A model generated the notes under the pieces. It was not told the origin of the DNA. It saw nothing but the letters and a program-made list of their open reading frames with translations, and made no database searches. A program made the position numbers and the translations under genes. From positions 124,001 to 188,000 of the forward strand of contig JAIXMR010000004.1 of the NCBI GenBank assembly GCA_025677835.1: a stretch of 64,000 nt of DNA, given 5' to 3'. This DNA is from Sporodiniella umbellata. Its lineage: Eukaryota > Mucoromycota > Mucoromycetes > Mucorales > Rhizopodaceae. Position 1 is the first letter of the stretch. Each line of letters begins with the position of its first letter. This document shows positions 1 to 13,420 of this stretch, piece by piece.

Positions 1-294
1 CATAAACTATACTCATTGTTACCTCCTTCTTCTGCTGCTCTTATAAAAAAACATCAACTGTATGGGGAGATCAACCCACACGGATTTGGAATAGAGCCCT
101 CACTGAGTGCATTGGATAGCATATTGCGATTCTGTGGTCGTTTAAGAGAATACACCCTTGGTAGAGAGTTTTACGAGTTGGCTATTCAACAGTATCCCAA
201 AATTCAGCCTGATAACTACCTGACCGACGCCTATGAATGGTTAAAAAAGATGGAGAATTCCAAACCATACAAAAAAGCGTACAATAGAAAATAA
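1..294 (+). CDS. C-terminal part of a helical (PPR-like) protein, 5' truncated by window edge
   Basis: The reading frame is open from the first base (frame 1) and ends at TAA 292–294, giving about 97 residues of a C terminus whose start lies outside the window. Residues such as ALDSILRFCGRLREY followed by LGREFYELAIQQYPKIQPD have the helix–turn–helix spacing of a pentatricopeptide-like repeat. This suggests an organellar RNA-binding or assembly protein, but it is only an inference from the pattern. I also considered a COX5A/Cox6-type subunit because of the similar helical look, but key family residues are not visible. The tail is basic. No intron is evident in the visible part. Confidence 0.4.
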   Translation, partial: HKLYSLLPPSSAALIKKHQLYGEINPHGFGIEPSLSALDSILRFCGRLREYTLGREFYELAIQQYPKIQPDNYLTDAYEWLKKMENSKPYKKAYNRK

Positions 295-610
295 ACGTAC
301 CAGGACTTTAGACATACCAACACGTAAGGCTATTAAGAGATAGTTAGAAAGTACGTCTTTTTTTTTAAAAAAAAAAATTGCTTTCCGATCTTTGATATTT
401 CAATTGTAAATGTTCAAGTTGTAGTGACCATCTCAAATTGAAATACAAAGAGGACACGAATCAACGTAAAATATCCATTATAGGCTCTTTATGGAAAGTA
501 AACTTCTGAGTTAAAAACACTCACATCATATATTTGTTTTTTTACGCGGCTCAATGGATTACAAATCCAAACCTTTTATTTCCCACAAATCTTTTTGAAA
601 AAGAAAAAAA
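295..610. other. Intergenic spacer
   Basis: No gene is seen. It is AT-rich with short A/T runs near 358–378 and holds the presumed 3' end of the first gene and the promoter of the glutathione S-transferase gene. A purine run of A with one G lies immediately before the ATG at 611. Confidence 0.6.
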
Positions 611-1276
611 ATGTCAGAAGTCAAGATAGTTGGTGTTCCATTCTCAACCTATACTCGGACCATGAGGATGGCTCTGATGTATCTAAATGTTCCCTTTCAG
701 CTAGTGAAAGCAGACCCTCATAGCGAGTTAGCCTACAAGTATAATCCATTTGGACGCATACCCTCCCTGTTACATGATAACAAAGAAATCTTTGAAACAA
801 CTGCAATTTGTAGCTATATTGATGCCACTTTCTCAAATCAATTGACACCTCAAGACTTGAAAACAAAAGTAAAGATGAAGCAAATGATTAGTATTCTAAG
901 CGACTACGTTTTCCATCACATCATCATCAACGTCTGTAAGCGTCGCGATACATATGAAAAACAAAACAAAACTGAAGACGAAATCCATAATCTTCTCAAA
1001 AAGCATATGGAGAAAGCTACAAGCATTATAAAAAGCTTAGACAAACTCATTCCTTTGGATGGAACAAAGTTTTTATGCGGTGAGCAACTGACTTGGGCTG
1101 ACTACTTTCTTTACCCTACAGTTGCAGATATGTTTGCTTTTCCCGAGAAAAAAATATTCGCTGAAAGCTCTCCAAAGTTGATGACCTGGTACAAGCATTT
1201 TGAGGATAGAAAGGAAGTTGTCGAAACATATCCTGGAACTGTAGCTCATACTCGCGCCTACGCGTCCAACATATAA
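611..1276 (+). CDS. Glutathione S-transferase family protein
   Basis: Single-exon gene of 221 residues, the usual length for a soluble GST. The N-terminal thioredoxin-like domain (about 1–80) has the cis-proline segment NPFGRIPSL and the glutathione-gamma-glutamyl-binding segment ETTAICSYID, with Glu-Thr where canonical GSTs have Glu-Ser. The C-terminal helical domain (about 90–210) contains LTWADYFLYP, the conserved N-capping/hydrophobic staple region. No signal peptide or membrane segment is present, so the product should be cytosolic. It would conjugate glutathione to electrophiles or act as a peroxidase; the substrate cannot be told. It converges on SDH4 with 77 bases between the stop codons. 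The GST class is not resolved; the motif order resembles fungal Ure2p/GTT-like or theta-like enzymes. Confidence 0.88.
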   Translation: MSEVKIVGVPFSTYTRTMRMALMYLNVPFQLVKADPHSELAYKYNPFGRIPSLLHDNKEIFETTAICSYIDATFSNQLTPQDLKTKVKMKQMISILSDYVFHHIIINVCKRRDTYEKQNKTEDEIHNLLKKHMEKATSIIKSLDKLIPLDGTKFLCGEQLTWADYFLYPTVADMFAFPEKKIFAESSPKLMTWYKHFEDRKEVVETYPGTVAHTRAYASNI

Positions 1277-1309
1277 ATAAAAGCAGTCTTTGTTTCCTCT
1301 TGTTTTCCC

Positions 1310-1341
<32 letters not shown>

Positions 1342-1353
1342 GGTTTTATCTAC

Positions 1354-1990
1354 TTAGGCCGTAAACAATCCTTGAATCAGTTCAGTGATGCCGATATCAT
1401 TTGTGTTGAATTCATAACAACCCCACATTACTGTAGAAGTAGTACCAACCAGAGTCCACATTGCAGCCTTGTGGAGTCTAGGGTACACACGCTTAGGTAT
1501 GTAATCGATGATACATGATTCAAATCCCAAAAAGATGTGATAAGGCAAAACAACACCCATAAGACCGTCGACAATCGGATGGGCACCATATACCATTTGT
1601 GTACTTATTAAAGGAATCAATGCAATAGCTGCTCCACGTTCCATATTCCAATGATGGGCACCATACTGGTATCCTTGTTCTACAATAGGCTTCTTGGTAT
1701 CTTCCTTTTTCTCTTCTTTTGTTTCCTCTTTCATTTCCAGTTCCTTTTTATCAGCTTCCACTGTTTTTTCTTGTGTTAAAGCGCTTTCAGTAACAATGCC
1801 GGATGTTGGTGTTGTGGTTTCCAATGTTGGTTTGCTTCCAGCTGTATGTCGTTCATCAGGCACATAACTCAGTAAGCTATAACTAACTATTACCTGAATA
1901 GGGTCTCAAGCTCATGAAAGGAGCATGTGTAAGACGAGATCTGTATTGAGAAGTCAAGCCAGCTGTTTTGAAGACAGATCTAAAAGCCAT
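1354..1990 (-). CDS. SDH4: Succinate dehydrogenase membrane anchor subunit, CybS family (SDH4-like)
   Basis: Two exons read on the minus strand: 1990–1894 and 1841–1354, with a 52-base GT–AG intron (1893–1842) carrying a CTGAT branch site; total 194 residues. Exon 1 encodes an arginine-rich, acid-free leader (MAFRSVFKTAG...) typical of a mitochondrial import signal. Exon 2 has a charged Lys/Glu linker and then the CybS core: YGAHHWNMERGAAIALIPL, HPIVDGLMGVVLPYH with the ligand-region histidines, GFESCIIDYIPKR, and a last membrane segment ending near FNTNDIGITELI. The family anchors complex II in the inner mitochondrial membrane and forms the ubiquinone and haem b site. The acidic/Lys linker between leader and core is longer than usual. 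It is divergent from the DTWD1 gene. Confidence 0.92.
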
Positions 1991-2069
1991 GTTTATGCTA
2001 TTCAAAAAAAAAGAGAGAAAAACAATTTTTTTGTGACAGGGGGAATACTTTTTTTTTTTTTTTTCATAC
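1991..2069. promoter_or_regulatory. 79-base divergent promoter region SDH4 / DTWD1-like gene
   Basis: Only 79 bases separate the two ATG codons, so both promoters and 5' leaders must share or overlap this stretch, or transcription starts inside the opposing gene. A T run lies at about 2049–2064 (plus strand) before the DTWD1 start, and an A run near 2004–2012 reads as T ahead of SDH4. No TATA box is convincing. Confidence 0.5.
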
Positions 2070-2391
2070 ATGAGCCAAGGTAAAGTAGATCTAACCTGAA
2101 AAAAAGAAAAAAAAGTAATGGAATGAAAACAAGTGATATAAACAAACTGCATTATAGAAAACATAGAAAGCATAAAGAGATCGCATGAAGAAACTGGAGA
2201 TCCGTTTGAATCACTCAAAATCGACAACGATCAAGTATTAAAAGAGGCAACTCAACGACTCAGTTGTCCGACCTGTAATAAATCAGTCAAATACTTTTGC
2301 TACGTATGCTTCCAGGTAGTTGGAATGGATAGATCTAAGGTTCCCCATGTGAATCTGCCTGTTCCGTTAGACATGTAAATTTCCCTACTAG

Positions 2392-2427
<36 letters not shown>

Positions 2428-3116
2428 GCTTATTTCCTTAGCATAAAACACCCAAAAGAGTTGGACGGAAAGTCAACAGCTATCCATGCGAAAATCATTG
2501 CAAAAGATGACGTTAATCTCTATACCTGGCCAAAAATCCCTGAATACAAGAACGCCAAGCGAACGCTTTTATTATTCCCAGGAACTGTACGTATGTGTCA
2601 AAAAGAAAGATAGCTTGAATCGCATTAACGAGCTGAGAACAGAATGCCAAAAGACTTGAGGACATACCTAGAGATTCTTTTGATAGAATTGCAGTGATTG
2701 ACGGTACCTGGATTCAAGCAAATCAGATTGCCCGTGAGACCAAAGAGCTCCAGAGTATGCAGTGTGTGGCTATAGAAAGCAGAAAGACAAATTTTTGGCG
2801 ATTTCAGATGGTAGACGATCACCATTTGGCCACAATAGAGGCTATATACTATTTGTATAAGGAGTTTGGAGAGAGTTATGAGGCACCCTACAATGGATCA
2901 TATGACAACCTGCTATTTTATTACAAGTTCTTCTATCATCTAATACAAAACACTTATCAGAAAAACAAACAAGCCAAATTCAACCGTCGACATCAGCAAA
3001 AGAACTACATCAAATATAAAGACGGAGAGGAAGACAGTACAAAAGAGGATGACGAAAAGACGACAGAAGAAAATAGGGAGGCCCTACTAGATGACAGCAA
3101 ATCAAAAGACCAGTAA
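2070..3116 (+). CDS. DTW-domain tRNA-uridine aminocarboxypropyltransferase, DTWD1 type
   Basis: Four exons fit: 2070–2079, 2158–2374, 2442–2586 and 2643–3116, giving 281 residues in one frame. DTWD1-type enzymes install acp3U in tRNA using S-adenosylmethionine. Visible features are two zinc-knuckle-like CxxC pairs (LSCPTCNKSVKYFCYVC), the segment IKHPKELDGKSTAIHAKII, LLLFPGT, the signature DxTW motif (VIDGTWIQANQI), SRKTNFWRFQ, and HLATIEAIYYLYKEFGE, followed by YDNLLFYYKFFYHLI. The C-terminal tail is Lys/Glu-rich. The tiny first exon (10 bases, MSQ) is the least certain part; exons 2–4 rest on conserved family sequence across each junction. Intron 2 contains a run of about 30 A. The gene converges on the hexosaminidase gene. 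Confidence 0.88.
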
Positions 3117-3219
3117 GCGGAAGCTGAACGTATCTTGTGTATATATAATTGGTGCTTTTAGAGAGTAATCAAATAAACATATGAAATAAACGAAGCCATA
3201 TACATGAGAAAAAATAGCT

Positions 3220-5021
3220 TTATTTTTTTAAAAATGAGGGTTTATGAAGATCGCAAAGTCCCGGATTCTTTGCACAGTATTTGGGCTGGATAGGTTCGCT
3301 GCTAATGCCACGACTTTGTAAACGATAGTTCCAATCATGGAATCGCTCAGACATGTCTTTTACTGTACGTCTATTGTTATTTACATCATAGCTTCCTGAC
3401 CAGTACAGTTCAGCTGCAGCTGCAGAGCGTGGCCAAAGACGGCCGTCTAGGACAGTGGCACCTGTTTGTTCGGACCACATGGCTGTTTCACCACCAATGA
3501 CTTTACCGGGTGAATCTTTAGGGATGTCCTTTGTCATATCATACGAGTAAATACGTTGCCAAGTTTTAGCTGGTGCGCACCAAGATCCGCCTGACCCACC
3601 ATAGTTGAATAAATCCTTTGCTGATTCAGCCTGGGAAGGAGTAAAGAATCGCTCATCGTTGCCAATCCAACCTTTATATAGCAATAACAACAATAATAAT
3701 AAAAATTAAAAAACAAGACAGGTATAATTAGAACACATGTAAAACTATAAGTTTTATTATTGTTATTACCTCCTTGCCCACAGTCTAGATAAAAGTAATC
3801 GTAAGATGACACAATCACATCATGACCCAGTTCAGTATATTTTTTTGCAGGAGTTGTCCATATTTGTACAATGGTCTCCTTAGGATAAGTTCCGCCACTT
3901 TTCAAAGGATCTTCCCAGATAACAGGTCTCTTCTTTCGGTCGTTGATGACGAAACTAAGCAGTTTGTTTGTCCATTGAAACCATAACTGGTTAGTGGTCA
4001 TGCCTGTTTCTTCCAGATGTTTTCGAATAGACTCATCAGCCAACCAGCAGTTTCCGTTGATTTCATCGCCGCCAGCATGAAACAGCGTGTCTGGGAAGGT
4101 ATTGGTTGTTTCTGAAACGATGTCTTTGACAAGTTGGAAGGCACCCTCATGGATTGGGTTGAGTTGACCGGCTGGAGGCTCTGCTGCAAAGTCTTCCCAG
4201 AACTTATCACGGCAGGTCATGAACTCAGGGTGCGACTCGCCGATGGATCCTGTATGGGCAGGCATATCAATCTCAATTACCACGCGCACACCACGCTCGT
4301 TACCATGCTGAATGATTTCCTGAACGTCTTTGGTGCTATAGATTTCCTTTTCAGTATAAGATCCTTTTTCAGCAATTTCAGGATGGGAGGCCAAATAAAG
4401 AGGCCAGGATTGGGAGTCAGAAATATGCCAATGGAAAACGTTCATTTTGTTGTAGGCTTGGGCATCAATCGTACGTTTGATAGACTCCACTGGGTAAAAG
4501 TTGCGAGAGGTGTCGAGTAGAATACCTCGATGAGGGTAGGTAGGATAGTCTTCAATATTGGCAGAGTGCGCTATGAGCTGATCGTTTTTATGTTCAATCA
4601 TCTGTGAAAAGGTTTCCAGCCCACGTAATGCGCCCACCCAGGTAGGTGCTTCCAGTGTTGCAAAGCCGCCCTGATCTGGGATCTGAAGTCGATAGGATTC
4701 ATCTACGCCCATATCCAACTTGGCTTGGTTGTCCGCGACTTGAAACAAAAGACCCTGGAGTTGATTGAAACTTGCTGTTACTCGAGAAACATCTGTGGTC
4801 ACTTGGACAGGCGTCCACCGTTCTTTTTCAATCATTGATTTGTATCTCTCGACTGCTTTGGCAAGATTCTCGTTCTGGACACCTTCATAGGAGAATTCAC
4901 TGGATAGGATAGAGGTAGATCCAGTCCAATCGACCCTTTGAGGTATAGGGAAAAGGAAAGTCTTTGCTTCAATTACACTAAGAACAAGCAAAGTGGAAGC
5001 AAAGATAGTATAAAACTTCAT
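3220..5021 (-). CDS. Secreted beta-N-acetylhexosaminidase (GH20)
   Basis: Two exons on the minus strand, 5021–3770 and 3671–3220, with a 98-base intron (3769–3672) joined at DCGQGG/WIGNDE; 567 residues. I chose the start at 5021 because it gives a clean signal peptide (MKFYTIFASTLLVLSVIEAK); an upstream in-frame extension exists but would bury it. The GH20 catalytic domain shows HWHISDSQSWP, EIDMPAHTGS and the catalytic Asp-Glu pair in HAGGDEINGNCW, plus the active-site region WSEQTGATVLDGRLWPRSAA. The enzyme cleaves terminal GlcNAc from chitin oligomers and glycans outside the cell or in vacuoles. The short C-terminal tail has paired cysteines (CAKNPGLC). The 5' leader is pyrimidine-rich on the coding strand. 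Confidence 0.95.
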
Positions 5022-5643
5022 TATTAAGCCAGGTATATGGACCAAAGAAGAAGAAGAAGAAAAAAAGGGGAGAGAGAGGATGAGTGAAAACAGAAAGTGT
5101 TTATATAAAGCTGGCATATAAACCTTGTTACACTCTAGAAGAATGTTCAATAGTACCATAGGTATCTGCATAGCTACTATTTATTAAATAAACACAGACA
5201 AAATCCGTACAAACAAACGCTAAAAATGCGCTAGTAACGGACCTTGCTTTTTGTTTCTTGCTTCATGGTAAGGATTGTGAGTTAAAAATAAATAATTCTC
5301 AATTCGATGCACGCGAACAATAATAAGGAAAATTTAAGTTTTTATTTATACGAACGCTACTACAAAATAGTAAAGATGCCTCTTTATTGTTTTTTTATGA
5401 AGGGGGGGCAAGATTTCAAAAAAAAAAAAAAAAAAAATAGGTGTTTGGTATGTAGCTTCTTTCGATAGTCCCTAAAAGAACGTCGAGTGAAACTTCTAGC
5501 TCCGAGAATATAAAAAAAGAAATACCGCAAAATTTCTTCAATGTGTTTGCGTCATCAAAAAAATAGAAGTCTTCAGTAAGTCTTGAGCATACTTTTTTTT
5601 TTTTTTTTTTTTTCAAGAGGGAAAAAGACATAAAAAAAATAGA
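5022..5643. promoter_or_regulatory. Divergent intergenic region, hexosaminidase / BUD31
   Basis: 622 bases between two outward-facing start codons. It holds A runs near 5420–5437 and a T run of about 23 near 5590–5613, the latter about 30 bases upstream of the BUD31 ATG. No coding sequence was recognised. Confidence 0.55.
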
Positions 5644-6220
5644 ATGCCGAAAATTAGAACACAAAGAACCAAAAGAGCACCCGAAGGATTTGATGAGATT
5701 GAACCAACTCTGGAAGAATTTGCGAGAAAAATGAAAGACGGTAAAAGAAAGGTTGTTTATTGAAAGATCTTTTTATAACATCGCTTTGTTAATTAGTGGA
5801 AAATGAGCCACATGAGGGAAAACGAGTAGTAGAGTCAGCCTGGCCAGTGTTCCGTATTCACCATCAACGCTCGCGCTATATATTCGATCTCTATTATAAA
5901 AGAAAGATTATCTCGCGCGATCTGTACGATTACCTGATGAAAAACAAGTATGCCGATGCCAATCTTATAGCCAAATGGAAAAAGGTAGGAAGAAAAAAAA
6001 AAAAAAAAAAAAAACAAAACCAAAATGAGGGGAGTTCTCTTTTTTGTTGACATTTCTGTAGCCAGGGTTTGAAAAACTATGTTGTCTTCGATGCATACAG
6101 CCCAAAGATACCAATTTTGGAACAACATGTATTTGCAGAGTACCTAAGGAGAAACTGGGAGAGGGAAAAATGGTGGAGTGCGTACACTGCGGCTGTAGAG
6201 GATGTGCAAGTGGAGATTAA
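5644..6220 (+). CDS. BUD31: Pre-mRNA splicing factor BUD31/G10
   Basis: Three exons: 5644–5740, 5797–5984 and 6062–6220, total 147 residues, matching the usual length (about 145) of this very conserved nuclear protein. BUD31 is a zinc-binding component of the spliceosome (NineTeen-related/Bact complexes). Conserved segments read across the exons: [85 protein letters not shown], and the final Cys-rich [14 protein letters not shown]. All zinc-binding cysteines expected in the C-terminal half are present. Intron 2 contains a run of about 20 A. Start choice is fixed by the conserved MPKIRT-like N terminus. Confidence 0.96.
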
Positions 6221-6448
6221 TTTGAATAAAACTGTTTCACTAAGGGAAGAAATGATCTACAAAAAAAAAAAGAGGGGAAGAGAGAAGGAGAGGCAATATA
6301 AGAGAGACGTGACCTAAGAGAATATTCTTGGATTTCCAACAGAACGTTATTCAATGTCTGTTTTATGCAGTGGTGGATGCGTATTTAAATTGTGTTTTTG
6401 GGAGTCTTTGTGCAGTTTTCTTTCTGTTACCAACTAATTATTTCATTT

Positions 6449-6703
6449 ATGCTGATGGTAAAGGAAAACGACCGATTAACTTTGGAGCGCAGACGGGTTC
6501 TGAGAAGAAAGATGATGGCCATCGGCAAAATATCGAGAGTGTATCGTGCGCTCAAAAAGAATCCAGAGCTAGTGACCCAGCTCAAGACGATTTCCGTCAA
6601 TGGCAAGATCCCAATGGGCATCTTGATCCAGGGCGAGCAGGGTATGAAGCAGGTCATCACTACTTACAATACCACCAGGCCAACAAAGACACCAAAGGAA
6701 TAA
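6449..6703 (+). pseudogene. Orphan calcineurin A C-terminal (linker/regulatory) fragment
   Basis: An 84-residue frame from ATG 6449 to TAA 6701–6703. Its middle (RRRVLRRKMMAIGKISRVYR, then ALKKNPELVTQLK and GKIPMGILIQGEQGMKQ) resembles the calcineurin A segment just after the calcineurin-B-binding helix, where family members read RNKIRAIGKMxRxFxxLREE...LKGLTPTGxLPxGxLxGG. The phosphatase catalytic domain is absent: only 228 bases separate this frame from the BUD31 stop and they do not encode it. It is therefore either a relic of a duplicated calcineurin gene or a small free-standing protein. The start codon and any upstream exon are unproven. Confidence 0.5.
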
Positions 6704-6920
6704 TCCTCATTCAATGCATACTCTCTCTATCTTTTCTTTTTCTCATAAATAAAGCTTCTCTTTATGCTTTTTCTTGTTTTGTTTTTTGAGAGAATGAAGC
6801 AACCTAAAAAGAATCAGTGACGTTTATTCTCCGCAGGGCTTGATTGGTTTAGCAAAAAAAAAAGTAAATTTTTTCTTTTTTTTTTTTTTTCTTTTTCTCT
6901 TTCAATCACTTGTATTAAGC

Positions 6921-10044
<3,124 letters not shown>

Positions 10045-10056
10045 TTTTAAACCCAC

Positions 10057-10090
<34 letters not shown>

Positions 10091-10499
10091 GATAAACTAA
10101 AATGTAAATCCCCCTTTCCGATGCATCGATTTTCCTATAGCAAGAAATAAACATTTTGATAACCCCAAAGTGAGAGAAAATCCTGTATTTTTTATAAGCG
10201 GTCCGATTGGTAGAACCTGCTGCTGGATGAAATCATCCGTTGGGAGTGACGCCAAAGACTAACCGGATTGGGACATTCTCTGGTTAGGCTATCAAAAGCC
10301 TTAAAGAGAGAGGGAGCAGCGTTGAGGGTGCTAATATCAAAGAAAGATTAAGAAAAACTAAGGGTGACTCAGATGATGATGCCTGTGTAATCGTTGTGTT
10401 TGTAGCCCACTCACACGAACTAAAAAAAAAAAAAAAAAAAAAAAGACCGCTGTTGGATGAAACCATTGGTTGTCCGAGCCATAAGCGTCGGTTCCTATC

Positions 10500-10536
<37 letters not shown>

Positions 10537-10994
10537 ACAAAATCTCGATACTGTCTGAGTTTCAAGAGTGTGCGACGGAAGGCTCAAGAGTGAACCAGTG
10601 CTTTGGGAAAGTACCATCGAATGGCGTGGTTGTTCCAACCGACAGACTTGATTTTAAACTGGCCAGGCTAGGCGTGTAAATAAGCGTTTTTGATAGTGGC
10701 CATCGAACTCGCTTTTTAACTTTTGAGTGTAAACCAATAAAAGACTCCCTTACTTTTCTATTGTATTTTATCAGCAATCTAAAAGCTTGTCCTTCTAAAT
10801 TGTTCTTTTGTTCATCTACACGTGTGTGTAACAAATATAAACGATTATCCGTGCACTGGCGCATTGTTCTCTTTCACCCACTTCTCCTATTGACTCAGCC
10901 CTTCCCGGGAAGAACAATCCAAAACGCCCTCAACCTAAGCTTAATTTCATCATTTGCACTGAAATTACAAAACACACACAATCAATCACCCATG

Positions 10995-11027
<33 letters not shown>

Positions 11028-11286
11028 TTTTTTAAAAGCCAAGCAAATCTAAATAAGGCATAGGTTCCTTGGCTCTTGACAGCAGCACTCGACTCTTCTA
11101 ATACCATTTAGACAAATAAGAAATAGCGCTTAAAAAAAAAAAAAAAAAAAAAAAAAGCTGTCATGCGGTTTTACTGCATAAAAAAAAAAAATTATAGTTT
11201 TTCTTATATTTATATAAATACGCCTTTTCTTTTTTTGGTTTTTTCTGAATTTTTCTTTTTTTTTTTTTTTTTTTCAATTATCCATA
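10045..11286. other. Intergenic region with A/T tracts and a diverged duplicated motif
   Basis: No protein gene is supported. It has very long A and T runs (10059–10088, 10423–10444, 10502–10535, 10995–11023, 11132–11156, 11258–11274). Two segments, near 10216–10246 and 10446–10475, share the pattern GCTGYTGGATGAAAYCATY; the second is soon followed by a T run of more than 30. A GATGATGA, like a snoRNA box C, lies at about 10372. A non-coding RNA is possible but not demonstrated. The bZIP promoter is at the right end. Confidence 0.4.
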
Positions 11287-11872
11287 ATGTTTAAAGGTAA
11301 ACTAAAAAAAGGAGGGTTATTTACGATTTTAACGTATTTGGTTAGACACCACAGACTATAACGTACTCACACCCACCCGTCTTATTCTGGACCCAAACAC
11401 GAGTAACGAGTGGAATTTTTCTGCTGCGTCTAGCTTTTACTTGAATGAGGCTATCCAGGACCCAAAGACGGTGATGGTGCCACCCAGTCCTACGCTACAT
11501 ACCCCACCCAAATCCCCTATCGTAAAAGGTGGCGAGCGTAAACATTTGCTCGAAAAGAACCGACAGGCTGCTTATCGATGTCGACAGAAAAAGAAAAAGT
11601 GGGTGCAAGAACTCGAAGAGAAATCCGATGTGTATGAAAAGGCCAACAGAGACCTTCAAGCCCAAGTGAGCCAACTACGGGATGAAAGTGTCTATCTTCG
11701 AAACCTACTATTGACTCACAGTAACTGTGAATGTGATATGGTCGTAAGTAGACATATAACCTATTCTGTTTTACTTTTACTTACAAAAAAAATTGCGTAG
11801 CAAGATTACCTGAAACGAACTTCGGCCCAATTAAGTCAAGGCAACTCTACTCTGCTACAAAATTACCTTTAA
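11287..11872 (+). CDS. Small bZIP transcription factor, ATF/CREB type
   Basis: Three exons fit: 11287–11296, 11346–11743 and 11801–11872, total 159 residues. The basic region HLLEKNRQAAYRCRQKKKKW has the NxxAAxxCR signature of DNA-binding bZIP proteins, followed by a leucine zipper (ELEEKSDVYEKANRDLQAQV and VYLRNLLLTH). The sequence just after the zipper (HSNCEC) resembles Atf1/ATF2 relatives, which bind CRE-like sites in stress responses. The N terminus is short with Pro-Ser-Pro segments (VPPSPTLHTPPKSP) that could be MAP-kinase sites; this is inference. The first exon encodes only MFK and is the weakest part. A T run ends 14 bases before the ATG. Confidence 0.85.
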
Positions 11873-12142
11873 AAACTCACGCTGTTTTTTGTGGTGGAAT
11901 TCCTCCCTCCCCCCCCCCTCTTCCCTTTACATCCATATCCATTTCTTATTGCATATCATCTTCTTTTGCCTGTATATCTTTTTTTCCCCCTATTATTGAT
12001 TTCTTATTACTATCTGTGTTCATAGTCTTTTTTTTTTTTATTTTTTTTTTTTTTTATTATTATTTATTTTCCCACACTTCTGTTTAAAGAAATAAATCAA
12101 CCCTTCTGTTCTTGATGCTTGTTTTTCTTTTTCCTTAGGGAA

Positions 12143-13302
12143 ATGCAAGTGGTTTACAACGAGAAAGAGCTATTGCATAATCCAACAAAGGAAATGACAC
12201 GCGGGGAATGGAAACCTTACGTTGGTAATCCAACCCTACCTAACCTAATAACTCATGTCAAGCTTGATTAGAGAGCCCCGAACGTCTGGTGTCTATCAAG
12301 AGAGCGATAGATGGGAACCCAAAGTTTCGTGTGATAGAATCGCGCGATTATAGTCTGGCTCCCATTCTGCAGGTCCATTCAGAAGATTATATTGACTTTC
12401 TTCAGTCCATCCATGCCCAATGGATAGCAGAAGGCTTACCGCCCGATGTCTGTCTGGGAGAAGCCTTTGCGACCCTCTCCCATTTTTTGCCGCGCGAGGT
12501 GGTAAAGAAAACGGCGCAAAAGAGTGCGAGTGGGAAACTTGGCTTCTATACAGCTGACCTTTCAGTCGCTTTCATGAAAGGTGTGTTTTCTTTTTTCTAA
12601 TTTTTTTTTTTTTTCTAATCTTTTTGCCAAGATACCTGGATTGCAGCCTATACTTCAGCCCAAGTGGTTTTAACAGCGGCAGATGAGATAGTCAAGACAT
12701 CGCGTTCGGTCTATGCTCTGTGTCGCCCACCCGGTCATCATGCATCCGAGTCACTTGCAGCAGGCTATTGCTATATCAACAATGCGGCTGTGGCTACTCG
12801 TTTTTTGCAGGCCAATGGAAAGAAAAAGATCCTTATTCTTGACATTGACTACCATCATGGTAATGGAACACAAGCCATCTTCTATCAAGATCCCTCTGTT
12901 TATTACGTCTCTCTTCACGGCATCGGTTATCCTTACTTTACCGGTTCATCCCAAGAAACCGGACAAGGGCTTGGCCTGGGCTTCAATCTCAACCTGCCAC
13001 TCTCCCCTACCACCACAGACGATGCGCTCTATCTCGAGACGCTGGAAACTACCTTGGCTCGCCCAGATCTCCTCAGCTTCTCACCAGACACCCTGCTAGT
13101 CTCGCTTGGATTGGATACATGGCATCAGGACCCCATCGCTGGCTTTCAGGGCTTACAGCTTCCTCAGACTTACCGTCGTATCGGTCAGTGCATTCGTGCT
13201 TTTGCTCAACAAACGCCTGTCTTGTTTATTCAAGAAGGTGGCTATACCCTTGACCTACTCGGTTTGTTAACCACCCATGTTTTGGAAGGTTATCTTGACT
13301 GA
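12143..13302 (+). CDS. Class II-like deacetylase, acetylpolyamine amidohydrolase type
   Basis: Three exons: 12143–12224, 12272–12580 and 12632–13302, giving 353 residues. The arginase/deacetylase fold is shown by the N-terminal ESPERL segment (with PFE/PYV-like lead-in), VHSEDYIDFL, the active-site His pair in CRPPGHHASE (about 158–167), zinc ligands in DIDYHHGNGTQ (about 200–210) and SLGLDTWHQDP (about 286–296), and the EGGY loop (about 332). The LDTxxxDP form and the loop LPPDVCLGEAFATL before the catalytic core are characteristic of bacterial-type acetylpolyamine amidohydrolases rather than histone deacetylases, which read GFDAxxxDP. It probably removes acetyl groups from acetylated polyamines or small amides; substrate is inferred from motifs. 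No targeting signal is seen. Confidence 0.85.
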
Positions 13303-13420
13303 GCCCCAAAAGAAAAACCATTCCACTTTTTTTTTTTTGGGAAAATAAAACGTTATTTCTCTTTTTTTTGTTTTTTTGTTTTTTTTTTTTTTTTTGGTTC
13401 AGGCCAATGAGCAAAGAAGG

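Noticed and set aside
5022..5171. Longer N terminus of the hexosaminidase
   Set aside because: It would place 50 residues, including poly-Ser, before a clear signal peptide; the start at 5021 fits a secreted enzyme.
6840..6920. In-frame extension of AlaRS upstream of its ATG that might be a mitochondrial leader from a non-ATG start
   Set aside because: It reads through a T tract as poly-Phe/Leu and lacks a basic amphipathic character.
10480..10500. B-box-like GGTTCCTATC before a T run, suggesting a tRNA
   Set aside because: The B-box consensus is not met and no cloverleaf is possible.
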